64,000 bases of DNA from Elysia crispata (Eukaryota; Mollusca; Gastropoda; Plakobranchidae): NCBI GenBank assembly GCA_033675545.1, contig JAWDGP010004062.1:287501-351500 (forward strand). The letters run 5' to 3'. Below the pieces are notes generated by a model. That model was not told the origin of the DNA. It saw only the letters and a program-made list of their open reading frames with translations, and did not search any database. This document shows positions 29,986-41,603 of this stretch, in pieces. Every line of letters starts with the position of its first letter. Position 1 is the stretch's first letter. A program made the translations under genes and the position numbers.

Positions 29986-30006
29986 TTATTATTATTATTA
30001 TTATTA
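29790..30006 (+). repeat. ATC-ACC-ATC-TTC-TTA stepwise array
   Basis: ATC units pass to seven ACC units, back to ATC (to 29939), then TTC (29940-29983) and TTA (29984-30006). Confidence 0.95.
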
Positions 30007-30193
30007 GTTTGTTGTTTTTTTTTTCCTCTCACGGGATGCTTTGTGTTCTTTGACTACTCGATGTAAATTTAATAATTTAGTGTTTCATTTAATCTGGTAG
30101 TTCAGGGTACGACTTTTGGTGTTTTGAAAGGTCGCAGTTATTCTTTTAAAGTTGTTTATAATCATTTAACAAAAAAAAAAAATATATTATGAG

Positions 30194-30239
<46 letters not shown>

Positions 30240-30466
30240 CTGTCATCTCTCCTTCTATTCCTCTGTACACCCCGTCAGTTGTGTGGTTCATTCTGTCCAT
30301 TCGAAGAAAAAAAATCGAAGGTGATCGCCTTTCTTCTCTCACCAAACTGAAGTTTTACTAGGCAGGGAAGCGCCTGATCAGGTGTGACCTTCACCTCACT
30401 CATCACCTCAAAGTCTATTAAGATTAATTTATTACACTACAGAATGTTGATATAATCTCGTGCGGC

Positions 30467-30550
<84 letters not shown>

Positions 30551-31341
30551 CACCCAGCGCTCGTTCAGTGCTTATAACCCCGTTTATACAGTCATACATA
30601 CCGTTGCCAAATTTTCCGGGTAAATCTTAGTTGATACTTTTCCTGCTTTTCGTTTTATTTGAGTCTGTGTGCAAGTTTAAAGAACAGGTTCGTTTTAAGT
30701 TGCATAGACTTCAAGCGCACACGTTTTGAAGGGAAGTTCAGGATTTAAAAAAGAAAAAAAAAGAAAAGAAAGACAGAACGAATAAACATTGCAACTTAGC
30801 ACCCCTGATTTTAGTTGTTCATTCTGTTTCATGCCTCAAAATTACAAAAGGTTTTGTGTGTTTTTTCACCCGTCGTCGCTTTACAGGATGTAAATCCGAG
30901 CTCGAAGTTAGAGGAAATTTAATTCAGAAATCTTTTTGTAGGTGAAAATTGATGAGCTGGTGTCGAACATTTCTCTTGTAGTGAGTGTCTGTCTCGCTCT
31001 TGCCATCTAGCTCTATTTAATATTTTTATGTTTTTCACCCATTCTTATTCTTTCTTTCGCCCTATTTCTCTCTGTTTATTATTCTCTAGACATCTCTTCA
31101 CATATTAATCAATTCATGTCTTTATAAAACTTCTAGCTGTCGCTTTCATACCCAGAGTCAGTGCTGGGCTATTCGGCTTGTGGCTGATGAATTCTTACGT
31201 TAATTAATTTATGATACAGAAAAAAAAAAATAGCCCTCCAACAATGAATTCAAGAAGCGAGGTCTTTTCTTCTACAGAGAAACAAAACAAAAAATTGATT
31301 TAAATTAATTTTTTCCCCCTTGTCATCTTGTCCATCCCCAG

Positions 31342-31421
31342 AATCAGATCGAATGCGATGTGGAGACGGTGTTTGAGTTGGCAGCGCACGTTCTCCAGGC
31401 AACCAACGGCGACTTTGTGAG
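31342..31421 (+). CDS. FRMD4A: Exon 5: FERM F2 lobe (residues 114-139)
   Basis: Acceptor catccccag ends at 31341 and donor gtgagt starts at 31422. The 80-nt exon runs phase 0 to 2 and encodes NQIECDVETVFELAAHVLQ then ATNGDFV. Vertebrate FRMD4A has the same spacing (D.DSEVVFELASYILQEA.GDF). This is the first long helix of F2, part of the membrane-facing surface in related FERM proteins. A 94-bp tandem repeat starts about 20 bp beyond the donor and runs into a SINE. Confidence 0.94.
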
Positions 31422-31440
31422 GTGAGTGGAAATGTGTGGG

Positions 31441-31790
31441 GAACAGACTTCGTTTTGGTGTTAATAAACTGAAGCTTACGGCTTGAGAGTAAAATTACTA
31501 TGGATAGTTGAGCCATGAAGATAAAGTATACGGTGAACAGACTTAGTTTTGGGGTTAATAAACTGAAGCTTACGGCTTGAGAGTAAAATTACTATGGATA
31601 GTTGAGCCATGAAGATAAAGTATACGGTGAATCGACTTCGTTTTGGGATTAATAAACTGAAGCTTACGGCTTGAGAATGGAATAGCTGTGGATAGCTGAG
31701 CTTTATAGATAAAATGTGTCGTGAACCGTTTGCGTTCAGTGGTAAGAAACTGAAGCTTACGGCATAAGAATAGAATAACTCTGGATGGCC
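31441..31790 (+). repeat. 94-bp tandem repeat, about 3.7 copies
   Basis: Units start at gaacagactt or variants at 31441, 31535, 31629 and 31723. Copies 1 and 2 are almost identical; copies 3 and 4 diverge. The array begins about 20 bp after the exon 5 donor, and its last partial copy merges with the head of a SINE. Confidence 0.92.
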
Positions 31791-32105
31791 TAGTGGTCAA
31801 CACCTCAGATTTGGAATGCGGCGCTGCAGGGTTCAAATCCAATGTTGTATTCGTTGGGAAAGCGATTCGCACAGTTTTATTCACTCCAGTCATCAGTGAA
31901 AGGTTTACAGGGTGAGGTGGGAGCTAAAGACATATGTAGTGCACGACAGAGGAACTCCCGGCTCCGGAGCTACGTGGACAGGTCATCTATCAGCCTGACG
32001 CAGCTAAAACCCGGGTATAAGGATTAGCTCGGGGGCTTGTGATGGGCCACGATACATCCGATGGGATCTTTACCGATGATGTAACGAGTATTAATCTTTT
32101 TTTTA
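31786..32105 (+). mobile_element. tRNA-derived SINE, + strand
   Basis: A pol III A box (TGGCCTAGTGGTC, 31786-31798) and B box (GGGTTCAAATCC, 31829-31840) lie at tRNA-like spacing. A tRNA-unrelated body of about 250 bp follows, then a T-rich end near 32098. The head resembles a tRNA pseudogene with no intact acceptor stem. The 3' limit is approximate. Confidence 0.75.
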
Positions 32106-32269
32106 AAATTAAATTTATTTCTTTATTTCTTTTTCTTTTTTTTTAAATCACACGATTTCTCTCATTTTCTGCCGTGTTCTGCTGTGTGCGGCTGTGACAA
32201 CTAGTTTAGTAATTAATAACAATACCCCCCGCCGCTTATATTTCGGAAATTCGTTATTGTTCCACACCG

Positions 32270-32440
32270 CACGCACACACACACACACACTCACATACAC
32301 ACTCGCGCGCACACACGCACACTCTCACATACACACGCGCGCGCACACTCTCACATACACACACGCGCACACTCACACACACGCGCGCGCACACACGCAC
32401 ACTCTCACATACACACGCGCGCGCACACACTCTCACATAC
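32270..32440. repeat. CA/CG/CT-rich alternating array
   Basis: Repeated blocks of acacacgcgcgcgcacac and ctctcacatacacac, period roughly 30-60 bp. Alternating purine-pyrimidine sequence dominates. Confidence 0.9.
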
Positions 32441-33022
32441 GACTGTTTAATCGGATAGAGTGTCCACTTCAAGGACAATGTCGACCCCCCCCCCCCCATT
32501 TTACCCATCTCACACGTTACGATCGCACCAGAGCTGAGTGAAGATAAAAACCCTAAACCTAATAAATGTCTGCTAGAAATCTAAATTTTTTACATTTTTT
32601 TTTCTTTTTAAACTAGACTGGCGATTTACGAGAAAAAGTTAATAGTATGCAGATTCCAGCCAGGAATTTCACTCCCCCAGACAGTTGGGCAGGGGAGAAG
32701 GAAGGAAAAAAATATATCATAAAACGTTTAAATCCAATTTTAAAAAAAAAGAAGAAGAAAAACAAACAACTACATATTATTTTTTGCTAAAGCTAAGCCA
32801 AAGAAAAAGAGAGAAAAAAATTTGGTTCAGACGCAATGCGTGAAAACTGTGTGACGGACAAAATGTTGTTTTGTTGTTTGTCTGTTTTTTTCCCTCCCCG
32901 TTTAACCTTGGAATCTTGTAGTTGTCTGATTTTCTGGGCTAGTGACCGATGGAGGGTGAATCGCCTCTCTATAAAATCTGAAAATCAGGCTTAAGGAGAA
33001 AGGTCATTGGAGCATTGATTGT

Positions 33023-33023
<1 letters not shown>

Positions 33024-33092
<69 letters not shown>

Positions 33093-33360
33093 ACTATCTC
33101 TCTGTATCTCCCTCTCTCTCCTTCCTCTATCTCTGTGTATCTCCCCCTCTCTCCTTCCTCTATCTCTCTATCTCCCTCTCTCTCTCCCTCCTTCCCTACC
33201 CCCCCTTTCTGTCTCTATCTCTCTCACTCTCTGTATCTCCTCTCTCTATCTCTCTACCTCCCTCCTCCCCTTCCCCCCTCTCTCTCTCTTTCTCTTCTCT
33301 CTCTCTCTCTCTCACTCTCTGTATCTCCTCTCTCTATCTCTCTACCTCCCTCCTCCCCTT

Positions 33361-33417
<57 letters not shown>
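33024..33417 (+). repeat. CT-rich composite with internal duplications
   Basis: CT dinucleotides flank pyrimidine-rich units. The tctgtatctcctctctct to ccttcccccctctc block occurs twice, 90 bp apart (33231, 33321). Confidence 0.92.
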
Positions 33418-33419
<2 letters not shown>

Positions 33420-33992
33420 AAGTAAAGACTGAATCTGGAAGTCTTACAAAGTCTGAAAGCCGCGGGTTGAACTGAGTCCCAAATCTTAATTGAATTGTTG
33501 GCCACTTGTGTGGGACATGAACTTGTATCGCTTTTGGTTGATGGCGGATATATTGCTTTTGTTGTGTGTGTGGTTTTTTTTTTTGATGTGTGTGTGGGTT
33601 TTTATTTTGTTGTGTGTGTGTGTGTGTTGTTTTTTTTTTCATATTTGGAGGAGGATACCAAGATTTTAGCACGCGCGCCAGACTTTTGTTGCACTCGAGA
33701 CGCGGTTCGCGAGCTAAAAATAAACTCTAGTCTGTTTTTCTTGGCCTTCCCCTCGACCGTCTCTAGCTCCAGCTTGGCTCAGTTTGTTTGCAATAAATTG
33801 TCTGCTGTTTTTTCTCCCCTAACATCGCCAATCTGTTTCGGCCAGCATTCTTGATATCAACCAATATCGACTTTTGTTAGCGCATAACGAGTTTTTTTTT
33901 GGGTTTTTTTTGTATATATAATTTTTTTTTAAATATTTGGTATCAAAGCTTATTCCGTCTGAAAGCTTATTGGGTGTGTGTGTGTGTGGTTT

Positions 33993-34026
<34 letters not shown>

Positions 34027-34355
34027 AGAAAAAAGGGGGAAAAAATCATCGGAACAGATTGAAATCACCATTCTCCAAATTCACCCGAAATGTCAACATC
34101 GTGTTGAATATCTAAGATGAAAAGATAGTTTGAGGAAAGTTTTTTATCCATGTAAAAAAAAAAATTTAAACAATATTTGAAGCATAAAGTGTTTGATATT
34201 ATCTAAAGATCTGTAAGAACAGTAAACACTGATTTCATACTCTCTGCATTACTAACTTTTTAGTCGGTAAGGAGATATTATTGGCTTCGATATGCACTGC
34301 AAAAAATTAGTTCTCCAACTGTTGGCAAGCATTTCTGGACCTTTATTCCGTCGTG

Positions 34356-34490
34356 TAGAGAAAGAGAGAGTGAGAGAGAGAGAGAGAAGGAGAGAAAGAG
34401 GGGGAGAGAGAGAGAGGGAGAGAGCAAGAGGGAGAGAAAGAGAGAGGGAGAGAAAGAGAGAGGGAGGAGAGAGAGAGGGAGGGTGAGATA

Positions 34491-34580
<90 letters not shown>
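34356..34580 (+). repeat. GA-rich array, about 225 bp
   Basis: Interrupted GA/GGA/GAAA for about 140 bp, then pure GA (34495-34580). Confidence 0.94.
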
Positions 34581-34584
<4 letters not shown>

Positions 34585-34856
34585 GAGGTTGCCGCACAAA
34601 CAAGACAGAATTGCAGAGATATATTCCTTATGCAAAAGCAGCTTACATGATTTTTTTAATTTGCGTAATCAGATGTGTAAAGTTCATTTATCACTGTCTG
34701 TCCTTCAGATACAACCTGTATAAAGCGGAGTTTCTACGAGAGATAAAGCTAATTATTTCGTAAACCTTTTTTTGTTGTTTTTGTTTTTGTTCTGCTGCAG
34801 ATGAATTGCAATAGGGCTTTTTGCTGTAAATCTGAGCCCACCTCTCTCTCTCTCTT

Positions 34857-34920
<64 letters not shown>

Positions 34921-35060
34921 TCCCTCTCACACACACACCCCTCTTTCACTCTCTCGTCTTCTCTTTCCCTCCCGCTCTCACCATCTCTATTTGTTTGGTC
35001 ACTTTCATATCTCCATATTTTTCTCACCTCGGTCTTTTTCTCTCTCACTCTTTCACTCAC

Positions 35061-35139
<79 letters not shown>

Positions 35140-35521
35140 TTCACCCCCTTTCCCTGAGAAACCCTGACTTTTACTGCGTATCACGGAATTCTTTAAATTC
35201 AGACTATTGGGAGAAGTTGTTTTTTCCCCCTCATAACTAAAATATCGAGACAGCAGCAACACGTTGTTTAGCTTTGCCATGCCGTGAGTCTCTCTCGAAG
35301 TCACTTTTGCGAGAGAGAAAAGGCCCCTACACCACCGAATAAAAATATCTTTACAATACAAAAACTCGTTGCGCGGCGCAGAACGTTCTCTCTTTGGCCG
35401 AACTCGGGCGACTAGGCGACCTATCTCTCAACATCAGAAGGAACATAGTACTAATCCCAATGATAAAAGGTTTGGTGATCAAAGAGACTTCCTTCCTTTT
35501 CTCTCTCTCTCTCTCGCTCTT

Positions 35522-35563
<42 letters not shown>

Positions 35564-35778
35564 CATCCTACTTCCCTTCTGCCCCTCTCTCTCTCCCTCT
35601 CTCCCCCTCGCTCCCTCTTTCTCCCCCCTTCTTAATACTGATTTCTCAAAGAGGCCTTATCTCCAGGGAGCAACTTCCTCCAGACATGGCAAGCCGGACA
35701 TCTTCAAATAGCCGTCCGTCCGGTCGTGGTACTAGTGGTACCGGCACTCAAGTCTGAGGCGTAATTTGACGTCCTCTA

Positions 35779-35898
35779 ACATCAAGGGTGTTAGCGAAAC
35801 ATCAAGGGTGTTAGCGAAACATCAAGGGTGTTAGCGAAACATCAAGGGTGTTAGCGGAACATCAAGGGTGTTAGCGAAACATGAAGGGTGTTAGCGAA
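35779..35898 (+). repeat. 20-bp tandem repeat, 6 copies
   Basis: Six consecutive units of acatcaagggtgttagcgaa with two single-base variants (one gcgga, one atgaa). Confidence 0.97.
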
Positions 35899-36545
35899 GA
35901 AGTGCCGGGCACTAAACGCTCTGCCGGACTTGCTGATGATGCACGAACAACCGTGGATCCTGGAAGACGTTCTCGGAGGGGGAGGGCTTTTGTGGGGCCC
36001 CCAGACTTGGATCCTGGCCTGGAGAGTGCTGGCTGGGTTTTCGTAATCAGCTAATTATCCTTAATAAAAATAAAAGGGTATTTTGTTTCACTCAGCCCAT
36101 TCACAGCAAAGTGATTTCAGAACTTCTCTGATTATCAAAATAATGAGCTCTCGTCAGAAGCGGAAATGGAAAGATAAGACCCGAACTCAACCATCGATGG
36201 TTTGCGGGTAAGATTTGTAATTATATAATGTCTTTGTAAGCTGAAGAGCTTTGATAACAGCTAGAGCGGCTGCCGGTCGTGGAGTAGAGCTCGGGCGATG
36301 AATTTTTGCGACCTAAGTTGGCGTATCAGTAAGGGTTTAGTCCGAACACACGAAAAATGTATCGGGTGGTTTTAGTTCCACTGGCGGACTGAATGATTAT
36401 GTCTTAGTTCTGGATGTTATCCGAGATAAGTCCCAAGAATCGTCAAAATAATTACGTTGTGCTACAAGAATTAGGTGTTTTGCGACAGTTTCTGTCGAAT
36501 TTGTCCAAGGAGCACAATCAGTATCTCTGTCGCAGCTGAAAGGTT

Positions 36546-36656
<111 letters not shown>

Positions 36657-36889
36657 TTTCTTTTTTTTTTTCTCAACATCTTCAGTTTCCAACTACTTTA
36701 CTCATTCCCAAAATCCCCCGCTTTATTCCTCCTCACAACTTTCTAGACGAAGTTTTCCCAATCCTCGTCACTTGTGTGTCTTAAAACTCTGTCAAAATAA
36801 TTCCGTGTCTTTAAGAAGCGTTGTATATATATATAGTTTGAAGATAAGTTGAAATAATTGATAAGAGTGCTCAACTGTGGGAGCATTTC

Positions 36890-36971
36890 ATAGATATAGA
36901 AGATCTTACCTTAAATTCCCTTCATACAGTGTCGTATGAAGAGAATTTAAGGTAAGATCTTCTATATCTAT
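36890..36971. repeat. Near-perfect inverted repeat, 38-bp arms, 6-bp loop
   Basis: Arms 36890-36927 and 36934-36971 are reverse complements with one mismatch; the loop is agtgtc. No obvious target-site duplication is seen. The right arm contains aaggtaagat, a consensus-like 5' splice site. It lies 60 bp before exon 6. Confidence 0.95.
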
Positions 36972-37031
36972 ATATATACACACACACACGAATCCCTTTA
37001 AACTTGTCCGTCCCATTTTGTTGTTCCGCAG

Positions 37032-37115
37032 TGATGAGGAGACGCGAGAAGAGTTGAAGAAACTTCCCGTGATACCCACCCACACGTTCAAAGCCCACCC
37101 GTCCATCGGATTCTG
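37032..37115 (+). CDS. FRMD4A: Exon 6: FERM F2 lobe (residues 140-167)
   Basis: Acceptor gttccgcag ends at 37031; donor gtaggt starts at 37116. The 84-nt exon is phase 2 at both ends and encodes SDEETREELKKLPVIPTH then TFKAHPSIGF, with a split Cys after it. The LKKLP..PT...K.HPS pattern is shared with vertebrate FRMD4. Sixty bases upstream of the acceptor lies a 38-bp-arm inverted repeat (36890-36971) that carries its own strong donor-like motif. Confidence 0.94.
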
Positions 37116-37279
37116 GTAGGTTAAAAGGTTTTCTCGGCATTTTAAGTAAGACTGGTTAGCTTGAACTCAACACGCAGTTTAAAAAAAATCAATCAAATAT
37201 TCTGTTATAGGGAGAAACATCCAAGCCATTGATGTGTGTTGTGGCTCCAAGGTGTGGTGCTACTTTTGTCAACAGGTCA

Positions 37280-37333
<54 letters not shown>

Positions 37334-37451
37334 GATTGGGCCAGTCGTGAACAGTCGATGGACTATTTTAAATTCTACTTAGTCGAGGCGGAAAATTGTG
37401 CTAAAGGAGTGTTTAAATAGATTTTAGGATTTCAGATAACTTGCGTCTACC

Positions 37452-37522
<71 letters not shown>

Positions 37523-37767
37523 CTCTCATTTCTCTCTATCTCCGTTCTAATTTTTTTTCTCTTTCTCTCCCTGTATATGCGCTTGTCTCTTCGCCTTCTC
37601 ATTCCTCCTTTGATTTCCTTCTCCCTCCAAGCCACATTTACAGGAAGATAAATAAATAAAGGAAATTTTTTTAAAAAATCAATCTTGCTGCCTCATGTCC
37701 ACATTAATGAAGCATTTCCTCTTCTCTTCCTCCTCGTCCTCGTCCTCCTCCCGTGTTTTTTCTCCAG
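37116..37767 (+). other. Intron 6 (652 bp)
   Basis: GT-AG intron. It contains (ATT)n at 37282-37332 and a CT array at 37457-37512 grading into pyrimidine-rich sequence up to the acceptor. Nothing coding. Confidence 0.88.
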
Positions 37768-37833
37768 TGAGGATAAGGTCATCCAGCAGTACCAGAAGCT
37801 GAGCGGCAGCTCCAGGGGTCTGGCCATCGTCAA
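37768..37833 (+). CDS. FRMD4A: Exon 7: FERM F2 lobe (residues 168-189)
   Basis: Acceptor ttttttctccag ends at 37767; donor gtgagt starts at 37834. The 66-nt exon is phase 2 at both ends and encodes CEDKVIQQYQKLSGSSRGLA then IV, with a split Asn after it. Vertebrate counterparts read CEDRVIEHYKKLNGQTRG.AIV. The flanking introns are short (652 and 380 bp). Confidence 0.94.
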
Positions 37834-37918
37834 GTGAGTGACCAGTTAGTAGCAGTCACGTGCTATGCTCGATGCTTGATCGTTCTATATATATATATAT
37901 ACACACACACACACATAC

Positions 37919-37966
<48 letters not shown>

Positions 37967-38213
37967 ATATAGAGAGACAGAGAGAGAAGTCCTTTATTTG
38001 CTTTAACTTTTAAAGCAATAGTTTATGAAAACAGTTCTTACAAGCCTTCATATTATTGTGACCTATAACTAACATTTTGGCCTCAGTTATGGCAAAACGA
38101 TAAATATAGCTCTGACTCAACCGTTTAGCCCATATGTCAATTTCAGAAATGTGGAAGAAAAAGAAGGCAAATTAATCTGATATTTTTTGTTTTGTTTTTT
38201 CTTTCTCCTTTAG
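37834..38213 (+). other. Intron 7 (380 bp)
   Basis: GT-AG intron. It holds a short (TA)n(CA)n pair (37886-37914) running into (GA)n at 37921-37963, then AT-rich sequence and the acceptor tract. Confidence 0.88.
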
Positions 38214-38271
38214 TTATATGACAATAGTTGAACGGCTACCTACCTACGGCATCCACTACTATGAAGTAAAG
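38214..38271 (+). CDS. FRMD4A: Exon 8: end of FERM F2 lobe (residues 190-209)
   Basis: Acceptor ctcctttag ends at 38213; donor gtgagg starts at 38272. The 58-nt exon runs phase 2 to 0 and encodes NYMTIVERLPTYGIHYYEVK, almost the same as the vertebrate NYM.IVE.LPTYGVHYY.VK block. This YG.H.Y.VK element leads from F2 into the F3 (PTB/PH-like) lobe in FERM proteins. A degenerate 39-bp repeat begins just after the donor. Confidence 0.95.
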
Positions 38272-38289
38272 GTGAGGAACAAGTTTTTA

Positions 38290-38640
38290 CTAAATTAAGA
38301 CGGGCTCGAGCTCAACTGAGCCGGGTTTTATCTAAAATAAACCAAGACTGGCTCACTTGAACCTAGCTTTGTACTGAACTATGAACTAAGATGGGCTCAA
38401 AATTAATGAGCGTGGCTTATTTGTCTGTACTAAACTAAGGCAAGCTTACATGAACTTGGTTTAAATACTACATTAAGATGGGGCTCACATGAACCTGGCT
38501 TAAATACTACATTAAGATGGGGCTCACATGAACCTGGCTTAAATACTACATTAAGATGGGGCTCAAATGAACCTGGTTTTGTCTATTCTGCAATAAGATG
38601 GGGCGCATATGAACCTGGCTTTGTCTCTACTAAAATGAGG
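38290..38640 (+). repeat. 39-bp degenerate tandem repeat
   Basis: Units contain gggctcacatgaacctgg and then ttaaatactacattaaga. Two adjacent copies (38481, 38520) are near-identical; older, divergent copies extend back to just after the exon 8 donor. Confidence 0.85.
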
Positions 38641-39536
38641 CGGGCTTTTTTAAAAGCAAAATCCATCAGTATATAAAAACTTTTTATCCCCCACCCACAC
38701 ACACACACACACACACACGCATGAACATATTAAGGTTTCACTTGCGAGAAAATCCCCCCTCCCCTCCCTCTCAATGAAAAAATTTGGTTAATGTTTGCCG
38801 CATCTTGATCTAATAAAACGTTCATTGTTATGTCGGTAAGTATTCACGGCAGCTCTGAATTCTCTCAAGGCACTGTGTTTTTACGCCTGGTTTTTATACT
38901 CGTACATACATAGTCTTATATTGAGTTTTTACAAAGCTCCAATGTGCCAGGGAAATTACGGTATTAGATGGTTTTCCAATTTTTTTTTTTTCTATTAGAA
39001 ATATTAGTTCTAGTAAATTTTTTTTTAGGATTTCCCATGAAAATTCCTTTTTAAACAATTTAATTATGTTAACAGACCTGTGTTTTACGACAACAAAAAA
39101 GTGCATGAAACAAACTAAATCCTTTCATTAAGGTGTGAAAACAAAGCTCTTTAAGTTAAACAAAAAAACAAAACAGCAATAAATTATTTGTAACAACGGA
39201 AAACCTTCCACCCGTGTTTAGATCTCTCGTTCATTCGAGTACATTCACGGCATAACAGAAGCAGGCGCCGCACGATAGATCTACATAAACTAAACTACCA
39301 TGCAGTGCAAGATTAACGGAGATATATCGCAGGCGCTGTGGGAACACAACAGGTTTATCTTTGTTTTGAACGGTGCTATTTGCGGCACGGAGCAGAATGA
39401 TAAGGGAGTATCAATGCCTCATAATTGTTTCAGGGCTGCCCTGGGTCACCCAGTGATATTTCCCTTTGCTGGTGTTGGGGGGAGAAATGGGTGGCGGTGT
39501 AGAGAATTTAGTCCAAGATGTTCGTAAGGAAAATTT

Positions 39537-39540
<4 letters not shown>

Positions 39541-39633
<93 letters not shown>

Positions 39634-39636
39634 GGA
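39541..39636 (+). repeat. (GA)n plus G-run
   Basis: GA for 82 bp directly followed by about 13 G. Confidence 0.95.
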
Positions 39637-40879
39637 AGATTTGAGAGAGTAAAAGAGAAGAGTTAAACAGGATAGAGAGGAGAGAGGATTTGGCGATTTG
39701 GGAAAAGAAGATTTTTTTTTTTTTGGTGGGGTGGGGGGGAGATGGAGTGGAAGAAGGAAATAGGAGAAAGGTAGATAAGAGGAACGGATGGAGATAAGGA
39801 AGGGACGTATATGAAGAGAGGATGAAAGTGGGTGAATGCTGTGGACAGGAGAGAAAAATGGGGGTAAGTATGTCAGCTTTAGAGAGAGGGAAGAACATGA
39901 AAGAAGAAAAAAGGTAGACAGATAGTGCTTAAGACATAAGATGGACATAATATAATATATAGATGCAGAAAAAAGACATATTTTATTCATAGAAGCTATA
40001 TAAACAATTGGAAACAAAACCCAAATCTGGGAACTAGGAGAATCAATGGAACATATCATGAGACTGAGGGAAACAGAATAAAAGGCAATATTTAGCTCGA
40101 AAGATGGCAGATTTGAGATATTCCGTGACTTACGTCTGTTGAAATGTGATAGGAAAACATGCTCACTGGGTAACAGAGAGACATTATTATTATTATTTTG
40201 TACTCAGGCACAAAGGTGGCTCACACTGGAGAGTAAAGAGCCACTCACTGTTGTGTGTTTATTGTTTCCCTGAAAGAGGCGGAGAGCGGCTAGCAGAGGG
40301 ATTGAGAGAGGTTATCTTTGGAAGGTTGTAACACATTTGGGTTATACCGGTATACCTTTGTTTATATTTTTGTAGACATTAATTGGTCGGGTGCCAAAAG
40401 CAACGAAAGGTTGATGTGCTTTGGGAATTCTGAGATTAAGTCATGGTTTCTGGGTAGTGAGGATTTATTAATGCTGCTCTGTTTTTAACTCATTTTTTTT
40501 TCCTTTCAAACAAATGGATAAGCATGAACTGTTTATGAAGGTAAAATTAATCATTGTTCATTCCTCAAGATTATGAGCTTAAAGGTTGGCCAAGTAACAC
40601 AGAACTAAATGGATTTTTAAGTCTTAATAATTCTTGTTGTCTTGGAAACATCCCAGTCTTGGCGGACTCGGGAAATATATCAACCGTTCTAGACAGCCAA
40701 GGTTCTCACGGTCTCACGGTCTCCCTGTATTAAATATGGATTGGGTAACTTGGATAAGAATCTCTGTTACATAGAAGAAAAAAATACAACACAAAATGAA
40801 CAGACAAGAAGTAGAAAACTCTTGTTTGTTGTAAGTTACACACTTCTTGGTTTTGTTATATTTTATGCAGTTTTATATA

Positions 40880-40918
<39 letters not shown>

Positions 40919-40991
40919 CAGAAAATGTATATCTACAAGGTTTATCATACATTATATGTAATCAAATTGTATCATTTTATTTCTTCATCAG

Positions 40992-41078
40992 GACAAGAAA
41001 GATATTCCATGGTGGCTCGGCATCAGCCCGAAAGGTATCGCCGTCTACCACAAGAACGACAAGACTACACCTAGAAAG
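40992..41078 (+). CDS. FRMD4A: Exon 9: start of FERM F3 lobe (residues 210-238)
   Basis: Acceptor ttcttcatcag ends at 40991; donor gtaaga starts at 41079. The 87-nt exon is phase 0 at both ends and encodes DKKDIPWWLGISPKGIAVYH then KNDKTTPRK. The D...IPWWLG.S.KGI..Y signature is the first strands of the F3 lobe in FRMD4 and many FERM proteins. Confidence 0.95.
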
Positions 41079-41526
41079 GTAAGAGGATGTTGTATGTTGT
41101 GCTTCAGTGTAGAAACATCAAACTTGGTTGCAGGCGTGGATGGTCTAAGAATAGGAATGGAAGGCTGATTTTGTAGAATCTCAATCTGTTTATAGATCCT
41201 TTTAAAAGATCATCATCCCATAAATTTAAATAAATGCGCAGCAAATCTTGCAAATCTTTGTATATGTGGGTTTTAAAGAATGTTAAAATAAATTTGGAAA
41301 ATAAGGAATTAGTCGATTTCCCCAATTTACAGGCAGAAAATCTCATTGTATCATTGGTGCCAACAGAGGTAGGCCGTATACCTCAAGAAAAGTTAAATAT
41401 TGCCCATTTTTTTTTCACTACGATTAGAACCACATTTCCAGATTTTCATTGGATAGATTCCAGCAGCTTTTTTTTTCTTAATCACCATTGATGATTTAAT
41501 CACTTTTTTCCCCATCTTATTTCCAG
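41079..41526 (+). other. Intron 9 (448 bp)
   Basis: GT-AG intron of unique AT-rich sequence; no repeat or second exon recognised. Confidence 0.88.
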
Positions 41527-41603
41527 TTGTTTACATGGAAACACCTTGAGAATCTCTACTACAGGGACAAAAAGTTCTCTATCGAAGTCCACGGGCCAAA
41601 GCG
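41527..41603 (+). CDS. FRMD4A: Exon 10: FERM F3 lobe (residues 239-263)
   Basis: Acceptor cttatttccag ends at 41526; donor gtgagt starts at 41604. The 77-nt exon runs phase 0 to 2 and encodes LFTWKHLENLYYRDKKF then SIEVHGPK with a split Arg. It parallels vertebrate F.W.QLENLYFREKKFS.EVHDPRR. Splicing straight to 55150 recreates the vertebrate-type junction KR-VSVSRRTFG; splicing to 50137 adds a 35-residue insert. Confidence 0.95.

Larger units (their letters stand above)
38272..40991 (+). other. Intron 8 (2.7 kb)
   Basis: GT-AG intron. It holds the degenerate 39-bp repeat (38290-38640), (CA)n at 38697-38718, a GA array with a G-run (39541-39636), purine-rich sequence to about 39900 and a (TA)n near 40875-40914. 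Unique AT-rich DNA fills the rest; no coding signal. Confidence 0.85.
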
